64,000 nt of DNA from JBCBGF01 sp039193455 (lineage in GTDB: Bacteria > Pseudomonadota > Alphaproteobacteria > Rhodobacterales > Rhodobacteraceae). Shown one piece after another: positions 17,508-24,806 of this stretch (position 1 is the first letter of the stretch; each line of letters starts with the position of its first letter). The notes under the pieces are model-generated. The model made no database searches and was not told the origin of the DNA. It saw only the letters and a program-made list of their open reading frames with translations. The stretch spans positions 1 to 64,000 of the forward strand of contig JBCCWO010000005.1 of assembly GCA_039193455.1 (NCBI GenBank). Direction: 5' to 3'. A program made the translations under genes and the position numbers.

Positions 17508-18281
17508 ATGGACGTTCGAGACCGACACGACGATATTCTGGCCCTGCTTGGCCGCGACGGGCGTGTCGAGGTCGACGATCTTGTGCGCCGGTTCGAGGTC
17601 ACGCCCCAAACCATCCGTACCGACCTGCGCGATCTGAGCGACCGGGGGCTGATCACGCGCACCCATGGCGGGGCGCAGCGGGTGACGACCGTGACAAACC
17701 GCGACTATGCCGAGCGGCGCAAGCTGCGCGCGCCGGCCAAGCGCGCGATCGGACGGCTGGCGGCATCGCTGATCCCCGATGACTGTGCGGTGTCGATCAA
17801 TATCGGGACCACCACAGAACAGGTGGCGGCGGGGCTGACGGGGCATAGCGGTCTGGTCGTGCTGACCAACAACATCAACATCGTGAACGCCCTGATGGGC
17901 GGAAAGTGCCGGGATCTAATCCTGGTGGGCGGGACCGTGCGGCAAAGCGATGGGGCGATCGTGGGCGACGATGCGGTGGCGTTTCTGGAACGCTACAAGG
18001 CGGATGTGTCGGTGATCGGCGCCTCGGCCTTGGACGCTGACGGCTCGGTCACCGATTACGATGCGCGCGAGGTTTCGGTCGCGCGCGCGATCCTGCGCAA
18101 TGCGCGGCGGCGGATCCTGGTGGCGGATGGGTCCAAGTTTGAGCGCACCGCCCCGGTGCGGATTTGCGAGGTGGGGGATGTAAATGTGTTTGTGTCAGAC
18201 ACAGCCCCCCCGGCCGAGTTTGCGGCGGCCGCGGCGGCGGCGGGCACAGAGGTTCTGACAGTGGAGGGTCAGCATGGCTGA
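17508..18281 (+). CDS. glpR: DeoR-family repressor, glycerol-3-phosphate regulon type
   Basis: The 257-residue regulator has an N-terminal DeoR helix-turn-helix (about 8-55: HDDILALLGRDGRVEVDDLV, FEVTPQTIRTDLRDLSDRGL) with the following RTHGGAQR wing. The C-terminal sugar-phosphate sensor domain carries SINIGTTTEQVA (about 95-105) and the VVGDDAVAFLERYKADVSVI segment. The immediate downstream gene is glpD, overlapping by eight bases, so glycerol-3-phosphate is the likely inducer. The start ATG 17508 is close behind AGAGG. Confidence 0.88.
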   Translation: MDVRDRHDDILALLGRDGRVEVDDLVRRFEVTPQTIRTDLRDLSDRGLITRTHGGAQRVTTVTNRDYAERRKLRAPAKRAIGRLAASLIPDDCAVSINIGTTTEQVAAGLTGHSGLVVLTNNINIVNALMGGKCRDLILVGGTVRQSDGAIVGDDAVAFLERYKADVSVIGASALDADGSVTDYDAREVSVARAILRNARRRILVADGSKFERTAPVRICEVGDVNVFVSDTAPPAEFAAAAAAAGTEVLTVEGQHG

Positions 18282-19845
18282 GACCGACTATGACGTGTTC
18301 ATCATCGGCGGCGGGATCAATGGCTGCGGCATCGCGCGGGATGCGGCGGGGCGCGGGCTGAAGGTGGGGCTGGCCGAGATGAATGACCTGGCCTCGGCCA
18401 CCTCGTCATCCTCGACCAAGCTGTTCCACGGGGGCCTTCGCTATCTGGAGTATTTTGAGTTCCGTCTGGTGCGCGAGGCGCTGGTCGAGCGCGAGGTGTT
18501 GTTGCGGGCGATGCCGCATATCAGCTGGCCGATGCGGTTCGTCCTGCCCTACCACCGCGACATGCGGTTCGAGAGTAAGACGCCGACATCGAAACTGCTC
18601 TCTCTCGTCATGCCGTGGATGAAGGGGCGGCGGCCCGCCTGGCTGATCCGGCTGGGGTTGTTCCTTTATGACCACCTGGGCGGGCGGAAGATCCTGCCGG
18701 GAACCTCGACGGTGTTCCTCAAGAACAAGGCCGAGGGCGCCCCGCTGCAGGATCGGTTTGAGATGGCCTATGAGTATTCGGATTGCTGGGTCGAGGATTC
18801 GCGGCTGGTGGTGCTGAACGCGCGCGATGCCGCGGCGCGCGGCGCGGATGTGATGACGCGGACGCAGGTGGTCTCGGCCGACAGGCAAGGCGATCATTGG
18901 GACGTTGTGATCGCGGCCGACGGGGCACAGCGGACGGTGACGGCGAAGATGCTGGTCAATGCCGGTGGTCCCTGGGTGGGCGATATCATCCGCAACACCG
19001 TGCGGTCGAACGCGACCGAAGGCGTGCGGCTGGTGCGGGGCAGCCATATCGTGGTGAAGCGGCTTTACGATCACGACAAGTGCTACTTCTTTCAGGGGAC
19101 GGATGGGCGGATCATCTTTGCCATTCCGTATGAGACGGATTTCACCCTGATCGGAACCACGGATGCGGAGCATTCCGATCCGGGTGAGACACCCGAGTGC
19201 ACGCCGGAAGAGCGAGATTACCTTCTCGCCTTCGCCTCGCAGTATTTCAAAGAGCCGCTGGGGGTCGAGGACGTGGTCTGGACCTATTCGGGGGTGCGGC
19301 CGCTTTATGATGACGGGGCCACGTCGGCGACGGCAGCAACGCGCGACTATGTGCTGAAGGTCGACGATACGGGCGGGGCGCCGGTTCTGAACGTGTTTGG
19401 CGGCAAGATCACCACCTATCGGCGGTTGGCCGAAGGCGCGCTGGAGAAGATCAAACGCTACTTCCCGGGAACGCCGGGCGAGTGGACGGCGGGCGTGCCC
19501 CTGCCCGGCGGGAACTTCCCGGTGGACGGGGTGGAGCGGTTGGTGTCCGGCCTTGCGCGGGATTATCCGTTTCTGGAGGACCGGCAGGCGCGGCGGCTGG
19601 TGCGGGCCTATGGGCTGGAGGCGCGGGCCGTGCTGGGCGATGCGCGGGTGTCCGCGGACCTGGGTGAAGACTTCGGGGCGGGGATCACCGCGCGCGAGCT
19701 GGATTGGGCGGTTGCGCATGAGTGGGTGCGGACGGCGGAGGATTTCGTCTGGCGGCGCACGAAGCTGGGCCTGCGGCTCAGCGAGGCGCAGGTGGCCCGG
19801 ATCGATTCCTATTTGCAGGCGGCGGAGATCAGGCAGGCCTCTTAA
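18274..19845 (+). CDS. glpD: Glycerol-3-phosphate dehydrogenase (aerobic, FAD)
   Basis: The 523-residue membrane-associated flavoenzyme oxidises glycerol-3-phosphate to dihydroxyacetone phosphate and passes electrons to quinone. The dinucleotide-binding motif is DVFIIGGGINGCGIARDAAG near the N-terminus, followed by SSSTKLFHGGLRYLEYFEF, which is diagnostic, and later LVNAGGPWVGDII, VRLVRGSHIVV and VFGGKITTYRRLAEGAL. Length is typical. It overlaps glpR by eight bases, so regulator and enzyme are made from one message. No glpF or glpK homologue is present in the window. Confidence 0.95.
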   Translation: MAETDYDVFIIGGGINGCGIARDAAGRGLKVGLAEMNDLASATSSSSTKLFHGGLRYLEYFEFRLVREALVEREVLLRAMPHISWPMRFVLPYHRDMRFESKTPTSKLLSLVMPWMKGRRPAWLIRLGLFLYDHLGGRKILPGTSTVFLKNKAEGAPLQDRFEMAYEYSDCWVEDSRLVVLNARDAAARGADVMTRTQVVSADRQGDHWDVVIAADGAQRTVTAKMLVNAGGPWVGDIIRNTVRSNATEGVRLVRGSHIVVKRLYDHDKCYFFQGTDGRIIFAIPYETDFTLIGTTDAEHSDPGETPECTPEERDYLLAFASQYFKEPLGVEDVVWTYSGVRPLYDDGATSATAATRDYVLKVDDTGGAPVLNVFGGKITTYRRLAEGALEKIKRYFPGTPGEWTAGVPLPGGNFPVDGVERLVSGLARDYPFLEDRQARRLVRAYGLEARAVLGDARVSADLGEDFGAGITARELDWAVAHEWVRTAEDFVWRRTKLGLRLSEAQVARIDSYLQAAEIRQAS

Positions 19846-19985
19846 GCGCGACGCCTGTTGCAAAAACACGAAGGCCTCTGGTTAAAAGAGTGATTCGATA
19901 CCCGCCCTGCACCGGGCACACCGGGGTGCGACAGGTTGTCATGATCGGAAAATCCAAGCGAAAGAACCGGGTAGCCGAAGCACAC

Positions 19986-20003
19986 TGTAAATCTAGATTG
20001 ACG
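19986..20003 (+). promoter_or_regulatory. Probable PpsR/CrtJ site 1 (one mismatch)
   Basis: TGTAAATCTAGATTGACG fits TGT-N12-ACA with one final mismatch. Its centre AATCTAGATT is a perfect 10-bp palindrome. It is 26 bp from the second site, measured start to start. Confidence 0.5.
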
Positions 20004-20011
20004 ATTGTTTA

Positions 20012-20029
20012 TGTAAAGCAATGTTGACA
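20012..20029 (+). promoter_or_regulatory. Probable PpsR/CrtJ site 2 overlapping a -35 box
   Basis: TGTAAAGCAATGTTGACA fits TGT-N12-ACA exactly and has the preferred G before ACA. Its last six bases are TTGACA, a consensus -35 element, so a bound repressor would block RNA polymerase. No good -10 is visible 17 bases downstream, which is common for photosynthesis promoters that need activation. Confidence 0.65.
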
Positions 20030-20049
20030 CACTGGGAGTGTCGGTCAAC
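20023..20049 (+). repeat. Long dyad in the puc leader
   Basis: GTTGAC (20023-20028) plus ACACT (20029-20033) pair with AGTGT (20037-20041) and GTCAAC (20044-20049). This gives an 11-bp stem with a GGG loop and a two-base bulge. It may be a second operator or, if transcribed, a 5' hairpin. Confidence 0.45.
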
Positions 20050-20141
20050 GGACTGCCTGTGGCCGATGAGGGCGCGGGGGTGGCTGCGCATTCTGCGTGG
20101 CTGCACGTCGCTCCTTCTGGCGAAAAAGGAGGAGATCGGAC

Positions 20142-20297
20142 ATGTCCGACGATCCAGAGAAGGTTTGGCCCACCGGGTTGAACCTCAAAGAGGCGGAGGA
20201 AGTTCACAGCTACCTCATTGACGGTACCCGGGTATTCGGTGCCATCGCGCTTCTTGCCCACATTCTCGTGGCGGTCTCGACGCCTTGGCTCGGCTAA
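20142..20297 (+). CDS. pucB: Light-harvesting 2 complex beta polypeptide
   Basis: The 51-residue beta apoprotein spans the membrane once and binds bacteriochlorophyll and carotenoid in the peripheral antenna. The N-terminal cytoplasmic part GLNLKEAEEVHSYLIDGTRV holds H22 near the membrane entry, and the membrane helix carries the bacteriochlorophyll ligand H40 in ALLAHILVAVSTPWLG. This is the standard beta-chain pattern. AAGGAGGAG precedes the ATG at 20142. The alpha gene follows after 12 bases. A PufB (LH1) assignment is less likely because pucC rather than reaction-centre genes follows. Confidence 0.92.
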   Translation: MSDDPEKVWPTGLNLKEAEEVHSYLIDGTRVFGAIALLAHILVAVSTPWLG

Positions 20298-20309
20298 AGG
20301 AGTAACGTC

Positions 20310-20654
20310 ATGAACAATGCGAAAATGTGGCTTGTGGTGCCCCCGGCAGTTGGGGTGCCTGTCTTTCTTGGCGCTGTCGCCGTGGGCTCTTTCTCGGTCC
20401 ACGTTGCAGTGCTGAGCAACACGTCGTGGGTGTCTGACTTTTTGTCAGGCCAACCGCTGGGAACGGGCGACGAGATGGCTGCGGCCAAGACACTTCCCAA
20501 TACGGATGCGGCAAAGGCGTCTTACGCAATGGATCTTGATGGCACGTCGCGGGAAATCACCGTGATTATGCCGGACGGCACCTTTGCGAAAGCTGTGCTT
20601 CAGAGAGATGAAGTTCTCGCTGTTGCCGCACCTCCGACGGTCGCGCTCGAGTAG
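20310..20654 (+). CDS. pucA: Light-harvesting 2 complex alpha polypeptide with a long C-terminal extension
   Basis: The alpha apoprotein starts MNNAKMWLVVPPAVGVPVFL and has the bacteriochlorophyll ligand H31 in VGSFSVHVAVLSNTSW, matching PucA. It is 114 residues long, about twice the usual 52-60. After residue 45 or so it adds some 65 residues with an acidic, alanine-rich stretch (TGDEMAAAKTLPNTDAAKAS) and a short strand-like part (REITVIMPDGTFAKAVLQRD). The extension would lie on the periplasmic side. A C-terminal elongation of PucA is, from memory, known in Rhodovulum. The frame is open throughout and the composition is normal, so it is unlikely to be an artefact. Confidence 0.9.
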   Translation: MNNAKMWLVVPPAVGVPVFLGAVAVGSFSVHVAVLSNTSWVSDFLSGQPLGTGDEMAAAKTLPNTDAAKASYAMDLDGTSREITVIMPDGTFAKAVLQRDEVLAVAAPPTVALE

Positions 20655-20666
20655 CGATCCTCGCCT

Positions 20667-20683
20667 TGGGCGGTCTCCGCCCA
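20667..20683 (+). promoter_or_regulatory. Intercistronic hairpin between pucA and pucC
   Basis: TGGGCGG-TCT-CCGCCCA is a perfect 7-bp stem with a three-base loop, 12 bases after the pucA stop. It has no T-tract. In puc and puf operons such hairpins stabilise the upstream message or reduce readthrough, giving more antenna than assembly protein. That role is inferred here. Confidence 0.65.
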
Positions 20684-20756
20684 TCGGCACCTTCTCCGGA
20701 AACCTGTGGCCGTCCTGATCTCAGGGCGGTCCGGGCCGGATGCGACGGGGAGACAG

Positions 20757-22190
20757 ATGTTCGATTATCGCGCCTTCGCATTGGGCAAGCTGGTCGCTAT
20801 CGCGCCCCGCTATTTGCCGTTTGCCGACGTCGCGACCGATGAGATGCCCTTGTCGCGGCTTTTGCGGCTCTCGCTGTTTCAGGTGACCGTTGGCATGGCG
20901 TTGGTCCTGCTTGTGGGCACGCTCAACCGCGTGATGATCGTCGAGTTGGCGGTGCCCGCGACGCTGGTCGCCGGGATGCTGGCCATGCCCCTGCTCTTTG
21001 CGCCGTTTCGGACGCTGATCGGCTTTCGCTCGGACACGCATCGCTCGGCTTTGGGCCTCAGGCGGCTGCCCTATATCTGGAAGGGCACCCTGTACCAGTT
21101 CGGCGGCTTTGCCATCATGCCCTTCGCGCTTTTGGTGCTGTCGGGCTATGCCGAGGCGATTGATGCGCCGCGCTGGATTGGATTGTCTTCGGCGGCGCTG
21201 GCCTTCTTGTTGGTGGGTGCCGGGGTGCACATGGTGCAGACCGTGGGCCTGGCGCTGGCAACCGATCTGGTGCGCGAAGAGGATCAACCCAAGGTCGTCG
21301 GGCTGATGTATGTCATGCTGCTGGTGGGGATGGTGGTGAGCGCGCTGATCTATGGCGCGCTGCTGGAGACCTATACGCCCGGGCGGCTGATCCAGGTGAT
21401 CCAGGGATCGGCCGTGGTCACCGTGGCGCTGAACCTGTTTGCGATGTGGAAGCAGGAGCCCCGCGACCGGGTGCGGGCCCGCGCAATGGAGGCGGCGCCG
21501 AAGGTGCGGTTTCAGGACGCGTGGGCGCGGCTGCTGGCGATCCCGGGCACCCGGCGTCTGCTTGTAGCCATCGGGCTTGGCACCTTTGGGTTCGGCATGG
21601 CCGATGTGCTGCTTGAGCCCTATGGCGGGCAGGCGCTGGGCTTCTCGGTCGCCGAGACCACCAAGCTGACCGCGCTGTTGGCGGGGGGGACGCTGTTGGG
21701 CTTTGGCATCGCGTCACGCGCGCTTGGGGCGGGTGGCAATCCCGCCCGGCTGGCCGCGATTGGGGCGATGATCGGGATCCCGGGGTTTCTGGCCATCGTT
21801 CTGTCTGCGTCGATGATCGGCCCCGGACTGTTCATCGCCGGAACACTGGCCACGGGTCTGGGCGCCGGTCTTTTCGGTCACGCGACGCTGACCGCCGCCA
21901 TTCGCGGTGCTCCGCGTGATCAGATCGGGCTGACGCTGGGCGCCTGGGGCGCCGTGCAGGCCACCTGCGCCGGGATCGGCGTGGCGCTGGCCGGGGTCGT
22001 GCGCGATGTGCTGGTCAGCCTGCCCGCGCTTTCGGGACTTGCCGTTCATGTGCCCTACAATGTGGTATTCACGGCCGAGATGGCCTTTCTTGCCGCCGCG
22101 ATCCTCGTGGTGATCCCGCTATCGGCCCGCCGGGGCCGCCCAAGGGGCGATCTGAGCGCCCCACACACACCATCGGTGGAGGTGCCATGA
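20757..22190 (+). CDS. pucC: PucC light-harvesting complex assembly protein (MFS-like)
   Basis: The 477-residue integral membrane protein belongs to the PucC/BCH2 branch of the major facilitator fold with about 12 membrane segments. It is required for LH2 accumulation in purple bacteria. Diagnostic parts are YLPFADVATDEMPLSRLLRLS near the start, LIGFRSDTHRSALGLRRLPYIWKGTLYQ after the second helix, and VRKED-like LVREEDQPKVVGLMYVMLLV. The ATG at 20757 is chosen because GGGGAGA lies just before it; a GTG at 20706 in the same frame is possible. Its stop overlaps the start of the next gene by four bases. Confidence 0.93.
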   Translation: MFDYRAFALGKLVAIAPRYLPFADVATDEMPLSRLLRLSLFQVTVGMALVLLVGTLNRVMIVELAVPATLVAGMLAMPLLFAPFRTLIGFRSDTHRSALGLRRLPYIWKGTLYQFGGFAIMPFALLVLSGYAEAIDAPRWIGLSSAALAFLLVGAGVHMVQTVGLALATDLVREEDQPKVVGLMYVMLLVGMVVSALIYGALLETYTPGRLIQVIQGSAVVTVALNLFAMWKQEPRDRVRARAMEAAPKVRFQDAWARLLAIPGTRRLLVAIGLGTFGFGMADVLLEPYGGQALGFSVAETTKLTALLAGGTLLGFGIASRALGAGGNPARLAAIGAMIGIPGFLAIVLSASMIGPGLFIAGTLATGLGAGLFGHATLTAAIRGAPRDQIGLTLGAWGAVQATCAGIGVALAGVVRDVLVSLPALSGLAVHVPYNVVFTAEMAFLAAAILVVIPLSARRGRPRGDLSAPHTPSVEVP

Positions 22191-23251
22191 CACAGGTAAT
22201 CACGCGATACTTCGAGGAAACGGGCCAGGCCGTCGCGGCGAAGGAAGAGTTTCTTTATCGCCGCAGCTTCTCACCCCGGATCGTGCGGCAGTTCACGTCG
22301 GCAGAGGGGCTGGCGGACACGCTGATCTCGGCCAAGGTCGAGGCGCCGACGGCCGCGGCGTACCAGGAGCGCATGGCACAGGGCGGTGGCGCGGTGTTGT
22401 TGGTCTATGCGGGCTACAAACCGCTGGGTGTCGCCAAGATCACCCGCGAGGTTTGTGCCGCGATGGGCGCGGTCCGGCTGGATGGGTTGGAAGAAGAGGT
22501 CTACGTCAAGGAAGAAAAGCAAGAGCTGCTGAGCGTTCTTCCCGACCACCCGCATTTCCTGACCAAGGCGCGCGATCCCGACCGGACGCATTTCTACATG
22601 GCCGACTGGCCGATCCCGCTGATCAGCCGCCGGGTTCCGTTCTCGGATTCCGTGTTCCCGCGCCATGCCCGCATGGCCAACTTCCCGATCCCTTTGACCG
22701 ACCGGCGCAAGCCCTATGCCGGCTCGATGATCGAACCGCATGGGCGGATGGCCAACTTTCCGATCCCGCTGATCAGCAAGCGCAAGCCCTATACCGGCTC
22801 AATCTTTGAGCCGCATGCCCGGATGGCAAACTTTCCGCTGCCGCTGATCAGCCGTCGAAAGCCTTATACCGGTACGCAGATCGGGCGGCATCCGCGGATG
22901 GCCAACTGGCCCTTCCCGCACCTGATGAACGGAAAGACCGGAACCAATTCGCTGATGCCAGGCGGGCCGCGCATGGCGAACTTTCCGATCCCGCTGATCA
23001 GCAAGCGCCTGCCCTACACCGCCTCGATCTTTGCCCGGCACGCGCGGATGGCGAACTTTCCGATTTCGCTGATCAGCAAGCGCAAGCCTTATACGGGGTC
23101 GATGATCGCCCCGCATGGCCGCATGGCCGCGTTCCCCTGGCCCCTGGTGATCAAACATGGCGTTGACCCGGACACGCGCGCGGGCGAGGGGTTTTCGCTG
23201 TCGAAGATGTTCGGATGGCCAACAATCATGCGCCGGAGCTTGCCGGGCTAG
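22187..23251 (+). CDS. puc-operon protein with eight 25-residue repeats, function unknown
   Basis: The 354-residue soluble protein has an N-terminal domain of about 120 residues (RYFEETGQAVAAKEEFLYRR, GGAVLLVYAGYKPLGVAKIT) and then eight tandem units starting at residues 137, 162, 187, 212, 237, 262, 287 and 312, exactly 25 apart. The consensus is RMANFPIPLISKRKPYTGS followed by a short MI-x-PHG/A tail; unit 5 has drifted most. There is no signal peptide or membrane helix. The gene overlaps pucC by four bases (ATGA), in the position where other species carry pucD/pucE, so a role in LH2 assembly or stability is inferred. I do not recognise the repeat family with confidence. Confidence 0.88.
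   Translation: MTQVITRYFEETGQAVAAKEEFLYRRSFSPRIVRQFTSAEGLADTLISAKVEAPTAAAYQERMAQGGGAVLLVYAGYKPLGVAKITREVCAAMGAVRLDGLEEEVYVKEEKQELLSVLPDHPHFLTKARDPDRTHFYMADWPIPLISRRVPFSDSVFPRHARMANFPIPLTDRRKPYAGSMIEPHGRMANFPIPLISKRKPYTGSIFEPHARMANFPLPLISRRKPYTGTQIGRHPRMANWPFPHLMNGKTGTNSLMPGGPRMANFPIPLISKRLPYTASIFARHARMANFPISLISKRKPYTGSMIAPHGRMAAFPWPLVIKHGVDPDTRAGEGFSLSKMFGWPTIMRRSLPG
22595..23161 (+). repeat. 75-bp tandem coding repeats
   Basis: Eight imperfect 75-base units encode the RMANFPIPL repeats, each containing a variant of cgcatggccaacttcccgat. Units are in frame and differ mostly at third positions, which shows selection on the protein. Confidence 0.9.
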
Positions 23252-23267
23252 CGGCGACCGGGGCGGC

Positions 23268-24806
23268 TTAGACGTAGATCTTGAACGCCTCGCGCAGGCG
23301 GGCATCCAACTCGGGCGCAAACTGGCATTCGGCGGAGGCGAGGATCGCCTCTTTGCGCGCAATGGCGGTGTCGAGCAGCATCGGTCGCGCCGCCTCTTCC
23401 CATTCCTTGGGACTCATCCGGTTGCCGACCGTGGGGTAGACGTATTCGGTTTGCATCAGCGCAAGCGTCTGGTCTGAGCCCAGGTAATGCTCTGGCCCGC
23501 CCAGGCACACGGCCTTCATCGCCTCGATGGACGTGCTGTCGGGTGTGACGTCGATCCCGCGCACGCAACGCAGGACCTGGCCCACGATGTCGTCGCCCAT
23601 CACCAGGCTTTCGAGGCAGAATCCAAGAAGCGAGGCATGCATGCCCGCCGCCTCGTAGACCATGTTGAGGCCCGAGAGGCCGGCAAGCATGTTGGTGATC
23701 CCCTGCTCCCACCCGGCCTGCATGTCGGGCAGTTTGCTGTCTGAAATGCCACCCGCCGCGCCGCCGGGCAGACCGTAGAACTGGTGCATCTGGGCGCAGC
23801 CCGCGCTGAGCAGCGCCTGTTCGGCAGAGCCCCCCGACATCGCGCCGGTGCGCAGGTCGGACACGAAGGGCCAGGTGCCGAAGACCGCGGTGTGGCCCGG
23901 CGCCTTGGCGTTGACGTAGACGACGCCCGCGAGGCATTCGGCCACCGCCTGTACGATGGCGAGCGCGATGGGGGCCGGTGCGGTCGCGCCCGCTTGCCCC
24001 GCCGAGAGCAGCAGCACCGGCATACCCGCATCAATGCAGCGCTCCATCGTCACACAGCTTTCTTCGGCGAATTTCATCGGTGGGACGACGAAGCAGTTGG
24101 AGTTCAGCACAAAGGGGCGCGCGCGCCAGGCGTCCTCACCACCTGCGACCATGTGCAGGAACTCGACGCAGGGCCCGACATTGTCGGGGTCGGAGAACGA
24201 GGTGCCCACGTGTTTTTGGGTGCCCCCGCAGGAGGCGTAGAGGGTGTTGATGTCGAGCTCGAGGTTGTCCGTGATATCGCGGGCCACCATCGCGCGCTGG
24301 AAAAAATGTATGTTGTCGAGGTGCTGGGTCAGGCGGGCGGCATCATACAGATCGCGCGCCGTGCTTTCGCGGTAGTCGCCCGTGACCGGATCGACGATGT
24401 GGACCGCCGCCCCTGCCGTGCCGAAGTGGACCTTGGTGCCCGACAGATGCAGGTCATGCGCGGCATCGCGGCCCATGAGCGTGATGTCGCGGGCGGCGAT
24501 GGCCAGCATGTCCTCGACCAGCGCGCGGGGGAAGCGGAGGCGACCGTCATCGCCCAGGACGGCCCCTGCCCCGGTCATGATTTCGATCCCCGACGCGGGC
24601 GCGTTCGACAGGCCAATGGTTTCCAGCGCGTCGAGCGCGGCGGCGTGGATCTGCTGGACGCCTTCGTCCGTCAGCGGGCGGTACTGGCCGCCGCGGAGAC
24701 CCGGGCGGATCGGGCGCATATCCTCGGCCAGGGGCGCGGCGCGGGCGGCGACGCGGGCGGCACGCCCCCCCGCCCGGCGCTTGGGTTTGACGGCGATATC
24801 GGTCAC
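23268..24806 (-). CDS. Trimethylamine methyltransferase (MttB) family protein, non-pyrrolysine
   Basis: The 512-residue protein belongs to the MttB superfamily, TIM-barrel enzymes that move a methyl group from a quaternary or tertiary amine to a corrinoid protein. Recognisable parts are MRPIRPGLRGGQYRPLTDEG, HFGTAGAAVHIVDPVTGDYR, GCAQMHQFYGLPGGAAGGIS and YVYPTVGNRMSPKEWEE. No in-frame TAG is present, so it is of the glycine-betaine MtgB-like type and not a pyrrolysine enzyme. The GTG start overlaps the upstream flavoprotein stop by four bases (GTGA). No corrinoid protein (MttC) or RamA reactivase is nearby, so the methyl acceptor is unknown. It is the last gene of a four-gene operon. Confidence 0.88.
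   Translation of the reverse strand: MTDIAVKPKRRAGGRAARVAARAAPLAEDMRPIRPGLRGGQYRPLTDEGVQQIHAAALDALETIGLSNAPASGIEIMTGAGAVLGDDGRLRFPRALVEDMLAIAARDITLMGRDAAHDLHLSGTKVHFGTAGAAVHIVDPVTGDYRESTARDLYDAARLTQHLDNIHFFQRAMVARDITDNLELDINTLYASCGGTQKHVGTSFSDPDNVGPCVEFLHMVAGGEDAWRARPFVLNSNCFVVPPMKFAEESCVTMERCIDAGMPVLLLSAGQAGATAPAPIALAIVQAVAECLAGVVYVNAKAPGHTAVFGTWPFVSDLRTGAMSGGSAEQALLSAGCAQMHQFYGLPGGAAGGISDSKLPDMQAGWEQGITNMLAGLSGLNMVYEAAGMHASLLGFCLESLVMGDDIVGQVLRCVRGIDVTPDSTSIEAMKAVCLGGPEHYLGSDQTLALMQTEYVYPTVGNRMSPKEWEEAARPMLLDTAIARKEAILASAECQFAPELDARLREAFKIYV

Larger units (their letters stand above)
19846..20141 (+). promoter_or_regulatory. puc operon control region
   Basis: This 296-base stretch between glpD and pucB holds no supported gene. 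It contains two TGT-N12-ACA-type sites (19986-20003, 20012-20029), a consensus TTGACA (20024-20029) inside the second site, and a long dyad (20023-20049). The ribosome binding site AAGGAGGAG of pucB closes the region. The arrangement is what is expected of a PpsR/CrtJ-regulated photosynthesis promoter. Confidence 0.7.

Noticed and set aside
18406..19869. A 487-codon open frame on the minus strand
   Set aside because: Lies antisense to glpD, which is certain; product has shadow composition and no motif.
22595..23161. CRISPR-like periodic repeats
   Set aside because: The 75-base period is entirely coding, there are no spacers, and variation follows codon positions; no cas genes are present.
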